A stretch of DNA of 64,000 nucleotides from Nostoc sp. FACHB-892 (lineage in GTDB: Bacteria; Cyanobacteriota; Cyanobacteriia; Cyanobacteriales; Nostocaceae). A program made the position numbers and the translations under genes. The notes below the pieces were generated by a model. It did no database searches, was not told the DNA's origin, and saw nothing but the letters and a program-made list of their open reading frames with translations. The DNA lies in contig NZ_JACJTR010000001.1 of the NCBI RefSeq assembly GCF_014698795.1, positions 124,001 to 188,000 on the forward strand, read 5' to 3'. Below, piece by piece: positions 25,971-35,488 of this stretch; the first letter of the stretch is position 1; the number at the start of each line of letters is the position of its first letter.

Positions 25971-27641
25971 ATGAGTGAAGCCTTATTCTGTATCGAAAAT
26001 CTGCGAGTTGCCTATCCTGGGCGGAGTGGAGAAGAAGCAAGCTGGGCGGTTGATGATGTATCTTTCACCTTGCAACCAGGTGAGAGAATGGGATTGGTGG
26101 GAGAGTCAGGTTGTGGTAAGTCAACTATAGGACGGGCAGTAATGCGTTTACTACCAGCCTCTAGTCGAATTGAAGGAAGGGTAACATTTCAAGGACAGTC
26201 GGTATTTGACTTGATGCCTAACCAATTGCGGAAATTTCGGGGAGAAACGATCGCCTTAATTTTTCAAGATCCCATGACACGCCTCGATCCACTAATGACG
26301 ATTGGTAAGCATTGTATCGAAACCCTTCAGGCGCACTCACCAGAATTATCAACCCAGGAAGCCAAAAAAAAAGCACTTGCTACTTTGGCAAAGGTGAATA
26401 TTCCAGCTAGTCGCTGGAATCAGTATCCCCACGAGTTTAGCGGTGGAATGCGCCAACGGGTAGCGATCGCTTTAGCTTTACTCCTCAACCCTAAGTTAAT
26501 TGTTGCCGATGAACCCACCACCAGTTTAGATGTCACCGTCTCCGCACAGATATTAAAAGAATTAACTCGTCTGTGTGGTGAAGAAAATATGGGATTATTG
26601 CTGATTTCTCACGATTTAGCAATGGTGGCTGAGTATTGCGATCGCATTGGCGTGATGTACAACGGCAAAATGGTCGAAATGGGTTCTACAGAAACCGTAT
26701 TTAGACACCCTCAACATGAATACACGCGATCGCTCTTAAAAGCAGCTTTACACATTCAAGCAGTAAATGATGACGGAGAATTGATAATTGCCAATGACTC
26801 AGAAAAGCAATTACCGATTATTAATAAACAGTCTCCAATTTTGAGTGTCAGTGAACTCAAGCAACACTACACCATAGAACCTAACTTTATCGAACGACTG
26901 TTTAAGACACAAGCCCAGACAATTAAAGCAGTAGATGGTATCAACCTGGATATTTATCCCGGCGAAATTCTCGGCTTAGTTGGGGAATCAGGTTGTGGTA
27001 AAAGTACGCTATCACGAACAATCTTGCAACTAATTCGTCCCACTAGTGGCAAAGTTGAGTTTTTAGGACAGGATTTAACTAAACTGTCGCGTCAGGAAAT
27101 TCGCTCCTCACGGCGACAAATCCAAATGGTTTTTCAAGATCCCCATGCTTGTCTTAATCCGGCGATGACAGTGGGACAAAGTATCGCTGATCCTTTATTT
27201 ATCCACAATCTAGCCGATCCCATTAAGGCAAAAGAACAGGTTTTGTGGATGCTAGAGAAAGTTGGGTTAACACCGCCAAAAGTGTATTATGAGCGTTATC
27301 CATCAGATTTGTCTGGTGGACAACAGCAAAGAGTTGCGATCGCTCGTGCTTTGATTACTCACCCTAAACTTTTGATCTGCGATGAACCCGTGAGTATGTT
27401 AGATGCTAGCGTGCAGTCGCAAGTGCTAGATTTGATGTTGCAATTAAAGGAAGAATTTGAGTTAACTTATCTGTTCATCACTCATGATCTTTGGTTAGCT
27501 CGATTTTTGTGCGATCGTATTGCCGTAATGAATGGCGGTAAAATTGTCGAACTCGGTCTTACAAAAACTATTTTTGCTAATCCTCAGCACCCTTATACCA
27601 AATCCTTACTAGCTGCTGCTCCCTTACTAGCACGCGCATAA
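25971..27641 (+). CDS. fused double ATP-binding protein of Dpp/Opp-type ABC importer
   Basis: A 556-residue protein with two complete ATPase domains. Domain 1 (about 1-260) has Walker A GESGCGKST, signature FSGGMRQRVAIA and Walker B LIVADEPTTSLD. Domain 2 (about 285-556) has GESGCGKST, LSGGQQQRVAIA and LLICDEPVSMLD. Each has the C-terminal HPYTKSLL-type segment of the oligopeptide/dipeptide/nickel family (DppD plus DppF in one chain, as in GsiA or YejF). No permease or binding-protein gene is adjacent, so its partners must lie elsewhere. Confidence 0.88.
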   Translation: MSEALFCIENLRVAYPGRSGEEASWAVDDVSFTLQPGERMGLVGESGCGKSTIGRAVMRLLPASSRIEGRVTFQGQSVFDLMPNQLRKFRGETIALIFQDPMTRLDPLMTIGKHCIETLQAHSPELSTQEAKKKALATLAKVNIPASRWNQYPHEFSGGMRQRVAIALALLLNPKLIVADEPTTSLDVTVSAQILKELTRLCGEENMGLLLISHDLAMVAEYCDRIGVMYNGKMVEMGSTETVFRHPQHEYTRSLLKAALHIQAVNDDGELIIANDSEKQLPIINKQSPILSVSELKQHYTIEPNFIERLFKTQAQTIKAVDGINLDIYPGEILGLVGESGCGKSTLSRTILQLIRPTSGKVEFLGQDLTKLSRQEIRSSRRQIQMVFQDPHACLNPAMTVGQSIADPLFIHNLADPIKAKEQVLWMLEKVGLTPPKVYYERYPSDLSGGQQQRVAIARALITHPKLLICDEPVSMLDASVQSQVLDLMLQLKEEFELTYLFITHDLWLARFLCDRIAVMNGGKIVELGLTKTIFANPQHPYTKSLLAAAPLLARA

Positions 27642-27715
27642 CCAAACAAAGTGAGGAGTTAGTAATTCATAACTCCACACTCCTAACCCCTAACTCTCTT
27701 CCCTTCCCTCAAGTA
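27642..27715. repeat. STRR tract between convergent genes
   Basis: GAGGAGTTAG and its complement CTAACTCC lie about 15 bases apart, giving a potential hairpin between the convergent ABC and hypothetical genes, within heptamer-type repeats. It may serve as a two-way terminator. Confidence 0.4.
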
Positions 27716-28631
27716 ATTTAGTTGGTTCTCCACCCGAACCATATAGCTCAACGAATCTTTTAAACAGCAACGCAGTCTCGTGATTTGAAGCTCTGCTCAA
27801 GTTGAATAAACGCCCTACATTTTTATCAGTTAAAGTTCTTAGATACGGCAAATCTTCAAATAGTGTCAAACAAGCAGCAAAATGCAATATTATTTGCAAT
27901 AATGGCTTTGGCCACTCTAAATTGCTATAAATATCTATAAAGAACTGATGTTCTGAGTCATTTAACGGGAAAGCATGAAATATAACAATTATCCTTTTGT
28001 TATTGTAAACTGGGATACTCAGTTCAACAGTGTAGGGACTATGTAATATTAAATCTACCTCTACAATGGGTTGCCGCCAAATTCTCAGAGGATTAGCTGG
28101 AGAATCTAATATTGTTTGGAATTTAATTATTCCACCAGTGCTTGTAGGCTGAAAGTGGCTAATTTCAAAAATTTTCAGGTTATTAAGGCTAAAGCTATGA
28201 ACTGTTTCTAAATGTTTTAAGCTCAATAGATGATAAATTTGGCAAATATAAGGAAACGGTAAAATATACTCCTGGCTAATCATGTGGAGCTTTTTTACTT
28301 GAAGCTTGTTAGCTTGAGTACGAGCGAGATATTCTTGATATTGGCCAGGGCCTAAATCATTGCTATTGAAGCTTTCCTCAGGCTTGAGATATAACCAACT
28401 TAGAAAAAAGAAAGAGGCAGTCAATAGCTGAAATATCTCTATGGGAGATAAATAACCATCAGCAAATGCAGCTATACTTCTATCGGTTATTCCGAAAAGC
28501 CAAGATGGAATACCAAACGCCCAGATATTACTTTTGATTTGATCTATAAAAAGTGCTATTTCAACATTTGATATGTTAGTACTTTTATTTGCGTTTAATT
28601 GATTATTATTTTTTAAACAATTAGTAAACAT
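27690..28631 (-). CDS. hypothetical protein
   Basis: A 313-residue protein, AT-rich. After an Asn-rich start (KNNNQLNANKSTNISN) it has NIWAFGIPSWLFGITD, an amphipathic or transmembrane stretch IFQLLTASFFFLSWLYL (about 66-82), and later segments rich in aromatic and beta residues. No family recognised. It stands alone next to a long repeat-filled gap. Confidence 0.45.
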   Translation of the reverse strand: MFTNCLKNNNQLNANKSTNISNVEIALFIDQIKSNIWAFGIPSWLFGITDRSIAAFADGYLSPIEIFQLLTASFFFLSWLYLKPEESFNSNDLGPGQYQEYLARTQANKLQVKKLHMISQEYILPFPYICQIYHLLSLKHLETVHSFSLNNLKIFEISHFQPTSTGGIIKFQTILDSPANPLRIWRQPIVEVDLILHSPYTVELSIPVYNNKRIIVIFHAFPLNDSEHQFFIDIYSNLEWPKPLLQIILHFAACLTLFEDLPYLRTLTDKNVGRLFNLSRASNHETALLFKRFVELYGSGGEPTKLLEGREES

Positions 28632-28842
28632 AATATTTGGACTTTCTTGATACTAGTAATCCATAGGTCTTAGATTTATATTAAGTTTAATGACAATATA
28701 TTAAAAGCAACCTCTATCTTTAGCTGTATATACAAGTTGTATATTTTCATATTCGCTTAAAATAAGTTCTCATGAGCTTGGTTAAACAATTCAAGCCATT
28801 CTTAGATGTAATCCTAAACCCCACGCATATAAAGCCAAAATA

Positions 28843-29038
28843 AGAGGTTGTTTGAAAAGAGTGGGGCGAATAGAATTCGCTACTACACAAACGTTCGCGT
28901 AGCGTCTCGCAGAGAAGTCCACCTCCGTGGACTAATGAAAAATCAAGGTTTTTAACCTACGAAGGTGGGTTTTGTCTGTGTAGCCGCGACTTATAGTCGC
29001 CAAGGCTAGTAATAAATTAGACTTTTCAAATATCCTCT
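28843..29038. mobile_element. MITE-like element, copy 1
   Basis: Bounded by AGAGGTTGTTTGAAAAG (28,843-28,859) and its imperfect reverse complement CTTTTCAAATATCCTCT (29,022-29,038), 15 of 17 positions pairing. The interior (about 160 bases) contains GCGAATAGAATTCGC and GCGACTTATAGTCGC hairpins and no open frame. Terminal inverted repeats without a transposase fit a non-autonomous element. A second element with the same ends lies at 60,797-60,956. Confidence 0.6.
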
Positions 29039-29492
29039 AAATTCTTTGTAAGTTTCGCTATCAAAGGACTCGATATTGTATTCTCTGATGCATAAATTCA
29101 AAATAAGAACTTTGCTAAAATCTTTCTGTTAGCTGAGTACAAAAATCCAAACTCTCTCCATTTTACAAAAGCGGTATATAGAGATTTAAATAAAAAAGTT
29201 GTTTTTTAGTGACATGAGAAACTTATCTAATTAGATATTTCTTGGCAACTTTAGCGATCGTATTGGCTATATTACTCTTACACAGTTTTCCACAAGTGTG
29301 GATGTGTCAGCTTTCCTCCTTAGTGAGGAAGCGTTCTGGATCGGCAACAAACAAAGTATAAGTTTTAAGGTAACTTCAAAAAATAAATTTAGGACTTACG
29401 CACTGTACAAATGCATCGTGATATGCGTTACCTAAAATAGGAACTTTTCAGGCTTTTCTTAATTATCTTGCAATCATAAATAGATCATACTG

Positions 29493-29519
29493 TAGGGGCA
29501 CAGCATTGCTGTGCCCTTA
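29493..29519. repeat. GGGCACAGC palindrome (possible terminator after kdpC)
   Basis: A perfect 9-bp stem GGGCACAGC / GCTGTGCCC with a 3-base loop, extended by three weaker pairs. It lies 33 bases beyond the kdpC stop in the direction of transcription. A variant, GGGCACGGC, lies at 44,984-45,014, so it is a dispersed repeat that may act as a terminator here. Confidence 0.55.
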
Positions 29520-29551
29520 CGAAAGATATGGTTTTTAACCTTAATTCATAT

Positions 29552-30154
29552 TTATGGATTTTCCTGACGATTAATATCCTGCAAGTCAAGATCATAATTC
29601 AATCTGAGAACATTGACTCCTGGTTCGCCAAAAATCCATAAAAATCTGCCATCAGTATATTTATTAATTAAACGTAGGATCTCATCTTCTTTTACTCCCC
29701 GCGCAGCAGCAACCCGCGTCAATTGCTGCCGTGCTGCTCTCAAGGAAATATGCGGGTCTAAACCAGAACCAGAAGTATAAATTATATCAGCGATCGGTTG
29801 AAGATTTTCGTCTCGCAATTGATTTCCCTTTTCTAGAATCCGGTTAAGCAACTCTGGATTGCTTGCAGCGAGATTACTGGCTCCAGATATACCAGTTGGC
29901 CTGGCTCTCTTGCCTTGGCTATATCTAACAGTACTGGGACGAGGATGGAAATATCGCTCAGATGTGAACACTTGACCAATCAAAGCCGAACCAATTGGTT
30001 CGCCTTTTAGATTCGCCATGATGCTACCATTCGCTTGGTAGGGCAAAAAAACTTGACCCACTACAAGAATTATCAGAGGATAGATAATTGCAGTCAACAA
30101 CCAGAGCATTAGAGTTATAAAAACTGCTCTGATAGTTTCTCGAATAATTGCCAT
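29552..30154 (-). CDS. kdpC: potassium-transporting ATPase subunit C
   Basis: A 200-residue KdpC: one N-terminal membrane helix (FITLMLWLLTAIIYPLIILV), then GSALIGQVFTSERYFHPRPS, SAASN-type SGASNLAASNPEL, and the C-terminal DPHISLRAA with GEPGVNVLRLN. KdpC stabilises the KdpA-KdpB K+ pump. Last gene of the kdpABGC order on the minus strand; no kdpD follows. Confidence 0.95.
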   Translation of the reverse strand: MAIIRETIRAVFITLMLWLLTAIIYPLIILVVGQVFLPYQANGSIMANLKGEPIGSALIGQVFTSERYFHPRPSTVRYSQGKRARPTGISGASNLAASNPELLNRILEKGNQLRDENLQPIADIIYTSGSGLDPHISLRAARQQLTRVAAARGVKEDEILRLINKYTDGRFLWIFGEPGVNVLRLNYDLDLQDINRQENP

Positions 30155-30173
30155 AAAAGTTTTCCAGCTACTA

Positions 30174-30399
30174 TTAAAATTTAATTTTTAATTTTAATTC
30201 TTTTACCCAAGTATAAGGACATTCAAAGATGCTGTCAGCAACAGCATAAAAAACTGGGGCAATTACCACATTCAAGCACAGCAAGATCAAAATGGCGAGT
30301 GGTAGATATTTGTTTACGCCATTGCGACCAAACAAAATACATCGCCTCTTTTACATCTATCGGCAGAAACTTTTCCCAAACATCGACCTGTTTATTCAT
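30174..30399 (-). pseudogene. kdpG: KdpG-type small subunit, frameshifted
   Basis: Between kdpB and kdpC, ATG 30,399 opens MNKQVDVWEKFLPI... to SQWRKQ. In that frame translation ends soon after in CGNCPSFLCCC. A +1 shift at AAACAAA (forward 30,309-30,315) restores KYLPLAILILLCLNVVIAP and VFYAVADSIFECPYTWV to TAA at 30,174-30,176. SQWR..LPLAI..LCLNV..AP is the pattern of the small cyanobacterial Kdp protein found at this position in Anabaena (KdpG, replacing KdpF). One extra base relative to an open frame explains the break. Sequencing error or frameshifting at the A-rich run are alternatives. Confidence 0.65.
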
Positions 30400-30500
30400 A
30401 TTTTTCTTTTTCCCTCTCTCAACAGGTAAAAGTAAAAATGTTTATTATTTTACTTTGGTTAGGATGCGCTTGTTTCGTAGCGTCTGTACTTTTGTTGCCC

Positions 30501-32603
30501 TTAAGACAACCCCACAATTGTAATCACTATATCTATCAACTTAATAGCGATAAACGGCGCAATAACCCCACCTAAGCCATAAATTAAGATATTCCGTTGA
30601 AGTAGCTGATTAGCCGTCAGTGATCTAAACCGCACCCCCTTCAATGCCAAGGGAATCAAAGCGGGAATAATCAAAGCATTATAAATCAGCGCTGATAGGA
30701 CAGCAGAATTAGGACTAGTCAAATTCATAATATTCAAGCTTTGCAAATTAGCGGCGACAAAGACCACCGGGATAATCGCGAAGTATTTAGCAATATCATT
30801 AGCGATGGAAAACGTTGTCAATGCTGCGCGAGTAATCAACAATTGTTTGCCAATACTAATGATATCGATCAGCTTTGTGGGATCGGAGTCTAAATCGACC
30901 ATGTTGGCAGCTTCTTTTGCAGCTTGCGTTCCTGTATTCATAGCAACGCCAACGTTAGCTTGGGCTAATGCCGGGGCATCGTTAGTCCCATCTCCTGTCA
31001 TCGCAACCAGTTTACCTGCTGCTTGTTCTTTTTTAATGACACTGATTTTGTCTTCTGGTGTGGCTTCGGCGATGAAGTCATCAACCGCTGCTTCTCTGGC
31101 AATGACAGAAGCTGTAATCCGGTTGTCTCCAGTTAACATGATGGTACGTACCCCCATCCGTCGCAGTTGCTCAAAGCGATCGCGGATACCAGGTTTAACT
31201 ATATCTTTGAGATAAACAATCCCATAGATTTCGTTATCTAGGCTGACTGCCAGAGGTGTACCTCCCAGGCGAGAAACTCGTTCGTAGGCAGCATCCAATT
31301 CTGGTGTATCGCTTCCGTTGCGGAAACGGACAAATTCTTTAATAGCTTCTACTGCTCCCTTCCTAGCCTCATACCCACCAGGCAAGTTAGTGCCACTTAT
31401 CCGTGTTTTCGCGGAAAAATCAACTGCTTCTGCCTGACTATAGTCGAAATCAAACCGTGTTACTAACCTTTCTGCTAGTCGCAGAATAGATTTACCTTCT
31501 GGTGTATTGTCAAAGACACTAGCAGCCCAGGCAACATTAGCAATTTCCAATATTGAATGACCGTTGATGGGAATAAACTCTTCCGCTAAACGGTTGCCGA
31601 TGGTAATTGTACCTGTCTTATCGAGAAATAAAGTGTTGACATCACCACAAGCTTCGACTGCTCGCCCTGAAGTGGCAATGACATTTAGTTGGGCAACTCG
31701 ATCCATACCAGCAATGCCGATGTTACTCAATAAGCCGCCAATGGTCGTAGGGATTAATGCTACTAATAAGGCAATTAAAATTGGCACGCTAACTGGACTG
31801 TTGACATAGTAAGCAAGTGCAGGCAAAGTAACCACAACTAACAAAAACACTAAGCTGAGAACTGCCAGCAATACTGTCAGAGCAATTTCATTGGGTGTTT
31901 TACTGCGTGCCCCTTCTAGTAAGGCAATCATTCGGTCAATGAAACCTTTACCTGGATCAGTAGTGATGCGGATAATTAGCTCATCTGAGATAATCCGCGT
32001 CCCACCAGTGACGGAACTGGAAACGTCGGAGCCTGGTTCTTTTAATACTGGTGCGGATTCCCTAGTAATTGCCGATTCATCGACTGAGGCAACACCCATG
32101 ATTACCTCGCCATCGGCGGGAATGATATCGCCAGCAACAACGTAGATGTTATCGCCCTGTTTAAGGCTGGTGGATGAAACTTCACTAATTGTCCCGTCGA
32201 GAGCAAGTTTTTTCGCGATCGCCTCTGATTTCGTTAATCGCAAGGCATTAGCTTTGGCTTTACCCCGCCCTTCTGCGACTGCTTCGGCAAAATTGGCAAA
32301 CCAAACTGTAAAGAATAAAATTCCCGACAACAAGCCGTTAAAAAGTTGTGGGTTCTTTTGCATGGCTGGGCCAAATAGGTTGGGATCAATCGTTAATAAT
32401 ATGATGATGATTGTCCCCACCCAAACCACAAACATCACTGGGTTTTTGATTGCATACTTAGGGTTAAGCTTGACAAAAGCATCTCTGATTGCCCTTAAGT
32501 ACAGCCACTTATTACTTGTCCTGGCCTTTTTGCGTGCTTGGCGGCGATCGCCAGAACGAGGATTTGGCCGTCTAGCTTTAAAGTTAGTTGCCACTTGATT
32601 CAT
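30501..32603 (-). CDS. kdpB: potassium-transporting P-type ATPase subunit B
   Basis: A 700-residue P-type ATPase, the energy-converting subunit of the high-affinity K+ pump. The phosphorylation motif DKTGT (in FLDKTGTITIGNR) and the hinge MTGDGTNDAPALAQANVG are intact, as are the TGES-like actuator equivalent and the membrane helices. The N-terminus has a short basic extension (RRPNPRSGDRRQARKKARTS) before the usual start region. Kdp operons respond to K+ limitation through KdpDE, which are not encoded here. Confidence 0.97.
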   Translation of the reverse strand: MNQVATNFKARRPNPRSGDRRQARKKARTSNKWLYLRAIRDAFVKLNPKYAIKNPVMFVVWVGTIIIILLTIDPNLFGPAMQKNPQLFNGLLSGILFFTVWFANFAEAVAEGRGKAKANALRLTKSEAIAKKLALDGTISEVSSTSLKQGDNIYVVAGDIIPADGEVIMGVASVDESAITRESAPVLKEPGSDVSSSVTGGTRIISDELIIRITTDPGKGFIDRMIALLEGARSKTPNEIALTVLLAVLSLVFLLVVVTLPALAYYVNSPVSVPILIALLVALIPTTIGGLLSNIGIAGMDRVAQLNVIATSGRAVEACGDVNTLFLDKTGTITIGNRLAEEFIPINGHSILEIANVAWAASVFDNTPEGKSILRLAERLVTRFDFDYSQAEAVDFSAKTRISGTNLPGGYEARKGAVEAIKEFVRFRNGSDTPELDAAYERVSRLGGTPLAVSLDNEIYGIVYLKDIVKPGIRDRFEQLRRMGVRTIMLTGDNRITASVIAREAAVDDFIAEATPEDKISVIKKEQAAGKLVAMTGDGTNDAPALAQANVGVAMNTGTQAAKEAANMVDLDSDPTKLIDIISIGKQLLITRAALTTFSIANDIAKYFAIIPVVFVAANLQSLNIMNLTSPNSAVLSALIYNALIIPALIPLALKGVRFRSLTANQLLQRNILIYGLGGVIAPFIAIKLIDIVITIVGLS

Positions 32604-32975
32604 GAATAAAGTTAGGAGTTAAGAATTAAAAGTTAAGAGTTAAGAGTTAGGAGTTAGGAGTTAAGAGTTAGGAGTTTCCAATAAAAAATAGATCCAACCT
32701 TGTAAAATGCGTTACGCGATCGCTAACACAACGTCAGTTGCTACAACGTATAGCGAGTCAGGCGCTCGTTCGCGTTGTCGCAGACAAGACTCGCTAACGC
32801 TTACGAGCGTCGGAAACCTTCGTTTGGGTAAGGTTCCTACGGTGCTACCCCTACGCTAACACCGAGCAACTACGGCACTGGATTCACCGCAACGCAATGG
32901 TTCCACTACGAAACCAGATAATTTATTTATTTTTATGGTATTCTCTTAATTCCAGACATATAACTCATAAATTTT
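32604..32975. repeat. repeat cluster splitting kdpA from kdpB
   Basis: At 32,611-32,678 there are about nine tandem GTTAGGA/GTTAAGA heptamers. From about 32,705 to 32,925 follows a patchwork of short palindromic repeats (GCGATCGC, GCGAGTC...GACTCGC, CTACGCTAAC, GGTAAGGTTCC). Kdp genes normally abut or overlap, so this 372-base block is an insertion between two cistrons of one operon. Confidence 0.75.
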
Positions 32976-34676
32976 CTAACTGCCAGATGCTAGTTTCAAA
33001 CCCTCAGCGATGGGGCCTAAAGCTAGAACGGGAAAGAAAGTTAATACTCCCAAAACCAGTGTTACTCCAGCAGTAATACTAGTAAATACTAGAGAATCAG
33101 TTCTCAGGGTACCAGGGGTTTCTTGTACTTGTTGTTTGCGAGACATACCGTCAGCTAACAGCAGGAGGGCAATTATCGGAATGTAGCGTCCTCCGATTAA
33201 GCTAACTAAAGTACTTAAGTTCCACCACAAGGTGTTATCCCTCAACCCTTCTAAGCCGGAGCCATTATTTGCTGCTGCTGAGGCGTATTCATAAACTACT
33301 TGAGAAATACCGTGATAGCCAGTGTTGCTAATTCCAGATAGAGAGATGGGATAAGCCAAGGCGATCGCACTGGGAATCAAAATTAAAATTGGGTGTATCA
33401 ACAGCACCACGCTGGCGAGGACAATTTCGCGCTTTTCAATTTTGCGTCCTAAAAACTCTGGGGTACGTCCTGCCATTAGTCCAGTTAGGAACACTGTGAG
33501 AATCAAGTAAATGAACAGGTAAGCTGTTCCAGTTCCTTGGCCGCCCCAGATAACCTGGATAAACAAGTTAAAGAGTGTCGAAAATATTCCTTGCGGCATC
33601 AAAGAATCGTGCATCCCATTCACAGCACCAGACATAGTAGCGGTAGTCATAACTGCCCAAAATGCCGTTTGTAACCAGCCAAATCGAACTTCTTTACCCT
33701 CTAAATTAGGCTGTTCTAATCCAAAAGCGTTATTAACAAGGGGATTACCTTGCAGTTCTCCCACGGCTGTCACTCCCACCAGAATTACGAAAATCACAAA
33801 CACCATCCAAAAAAGTAGCCAAGCTTGTTTGATATTGTTGGCAAATATACCGTAAGTGTAAATCAAGGCTGCTGGTATAGAAATCATGGCGATCATTTCT
33901 ATCAAGTTAGAAGCGCCATTGGGATTTTCAAAGGGATGAGCTGAGTTAACGCTAAAAAAACCACCGCCATTTTGTCCCAAAAGTTTGATCATTTCAAAGG
34001 ATGCCACTGGACCTCTGGCAAGATATTGCGTCCCGCCTTCTAAGGTTCTCACATCCAGAGTGCTATATAATGTTTGTGGTACACCTGTTAGAAGCAATGC
34101 GATCGCTCCAATAATCGAAATCGGTAGCAATATTCGCGTAATTCCACGGACGAGATCGACGTAAAAGTTTCCCAACTTTCTACCCGTCAACCCGCGAATA
34201 AAGGCAATTCCCACAGATAAGCCAGTGGCGGCGGAGGTGAACATCAAAAAGCCTAAAGCAGCTACCTGGCTAAAATAACTTAAGGTTGTCTCACCAGCAT
34301 AATGTTGCTGGTCAGTATTCGTTACAAATGAAATGGTTGTATGCAGTAATACATCCCAGTTGGGCGCACCAAAGCCGTTAGGATTCCAAGGCAAGAGTCT
34401 CTGAAAATATATCAGTAAATACACTGAAATACCCATGAGCAGGTTGCTGTATAGTACAGCCCGGATATACTGTGAACCCGTCATATCATCTTTTCTACGG
34501 ACACCCGCTAGTACGAACATACTTCGCTCTATCGGGTTCATTAAAAAATCAAGTAGTGTTTTTTCTCCCAAGAAGACACGGGCTATGTATTTACCCAGTA
34601 ATGGAGTGATTGCTATGACAATACACAGCGTTAAGCCAATTTGCAAAAAACCTTGTCCCATATATTTCGCGCTCAA
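32976..34676 (-). CDS. kdpA: potassium-transporting ATPase subunit A
   Basis: A 566-residue, roughly ten-helix K+ channel-like subunit. Selectivity-filter-type segments are visible: [46 protein letters not shown] and [12 protein letters not shown]. Length and start ([17 protein letters not shown]) are typical. It is the first gene of the operon; its 5' region contains short repeats rather than an obvious KdpE site. Confidence 0.97.
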   Translation of the reverse strand: MSAKYMGQGFLQIGLTLCIVIAITPLLGKYIARVFLGEKTLLDFLMNPIERSMFVLAGVRRKDDMTGSQYIRAVLYSNLLMGISVYLLIYFQRLLPWNPNGFGAPNWDVLLHTTISFVTNTDQQHYAGETTLSYFSQVAALGFLMFTSAATGLSVGIAFIRGLTGRKLGNFYVDLVRGITRILLPISIIGAIALLLTGVPQTLYSTLDVRTLEGGTQYLARGPVASFEMIKLLGQNGGGFFSVNSAHPFENPNGASNLIEMIAMISIPAALIYTYGIFANNIKQAWLLFWMVFVIFVILVGVTAVGELQGNPLVNNAFGLEQPNLEGKEVRFGWLQTAFWAVMTTATMSGAVNGMHDSLMPQGIFSTLFNLFIQVIWGGQGTGTAYLFIYLILTVFLTGLMAGRTPEFLGRKIEKREIVLASVVLLIHPILILIPSAIALAYPISLSGISNTGYHGISQVVYEYASAAANNGSGLEGLRDNTLWWNLSTLVSLIGGRYIPIIALLLLADGMSRKQQVQETPGTLRTDSLVFTSITAGVTLVLGVLTFFPVLALGPIAEGLKLASGS

Positions 34677-35488
34677 TTAAATTTAAGTGCTAGCAAGCCA
34701 ATTCTTAGAAATAACAGATTAACTGTTGGGGTATTTGATTTGATAAGAGGCAGGGGATAGGGAAAAAGGTAGAAACCTCGCTCCTTGTGGGCGAAAGCAC
34801 GCTGCTCCTTTTCTCACCAGGGTTGAGAGCAACACCCTTTGTGGGCGGTTTTTCTCCCCTGCTCCCTGCTCCCCTGCTTATTCATTTCAAGCAATTGGGT
34901 GATATCTCAATATCACCGCCATTTTTTTATCTGGATTTACTATTTTTAGTTATTACTATCCAGATACTTATTAAAGTTATTGTTAAGAATATTTAATTAT
35001 TTACTCTTAATTCATCTATCTCGCTAGTTAGTATTATTTGTTTATACAATACATTCTCGAAGTTTGCTACTTTCAAAGAATATAAATATTTAACAGAATT
35101 TCTCAGAATAAATCATGGTTTGGGGGGTTATGGTAGAGACTACGTCACTTGTAGGCAATTTACCCAGTTCCCAGTCCCCAGTTTCCAGTCCCCGTTTTTG
35201 TATCTGGACAATCGTAATATTCGGGTTAATGCTCAAGTTAACATTTGCAGATATACATTGCAGCATCAGAATTGTTGATTAATTAACAATTCTGATGCTA
35301 CAAACAAACTAAAAGCAATGGAGTCTTCTTACCAGACACCAAATATATTCTCTGGTTTGCTAGAGTAAATTAAATTATCCACAGAAACTTCCTCAATCTA
35401 TTAAACAAAACAAAAGAGTTTTTATCTCCTGCCTCTGCCCCCTGCCCTCTACCCGCAAACCCATTTCATGCAAAGGAAAACTACTGTA
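34677..35488. other. kdpA upstream region with repeats and a long palindrome
   Basis: No gene supported. At 34,740-34,885 lies a tract of CCCTGCTCC-type repeats whose forward frame (34,787-34,996) is an artefact. At 35,165-35,200 and 35,430-35,455 are further CCAGTCCC / CCTGCCC tracts. A 38-base palindrome lies at 35,262-35,299. The kdp promoter should be in the AT-rich part just upstream of 34,676, but I could not define it. Confidence 0.45.
35262..35299. repeat. near-perfect 38-base palindrome
   Basis: AGCATCAGAATTGTTGATT is followed directly by AATTAACAATTCTGATGCT: two 19-base arms with one mismatch and no loop. It lies about 190 bases beyond the end of the dehydrogenase-like gene and 586 bases upstream of kdpA. 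It could be a transcription-factor site, a terminator of either strand, or the footprint of an element. Confidence 0.7.

Larger units (their letters stand above)
28632..29551. other. long non-coding stretch with mobile-element remnants
   Basis: No gene supported. It holds the MITE-like element at 28,843-29,038, a TAGGACTTACGCACTG sequence near 29,390 that resembles a terminal sequence of cyanobacterial small transposable elements, and the GGGCACAGC palindrome at 29,493-29,519. Confidence 0.5.

Noticed and set aside
30805-32598. Long plus-strand frames opposite kdpB
   Set aside because: Antisense shadows; they have no ribosome-binding sites, and kdpB is complete.
34787-34996. 69-codon forward frame upstream of kdpA
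   Set aside because: Made by CCCTGCTCC repeats; no family.
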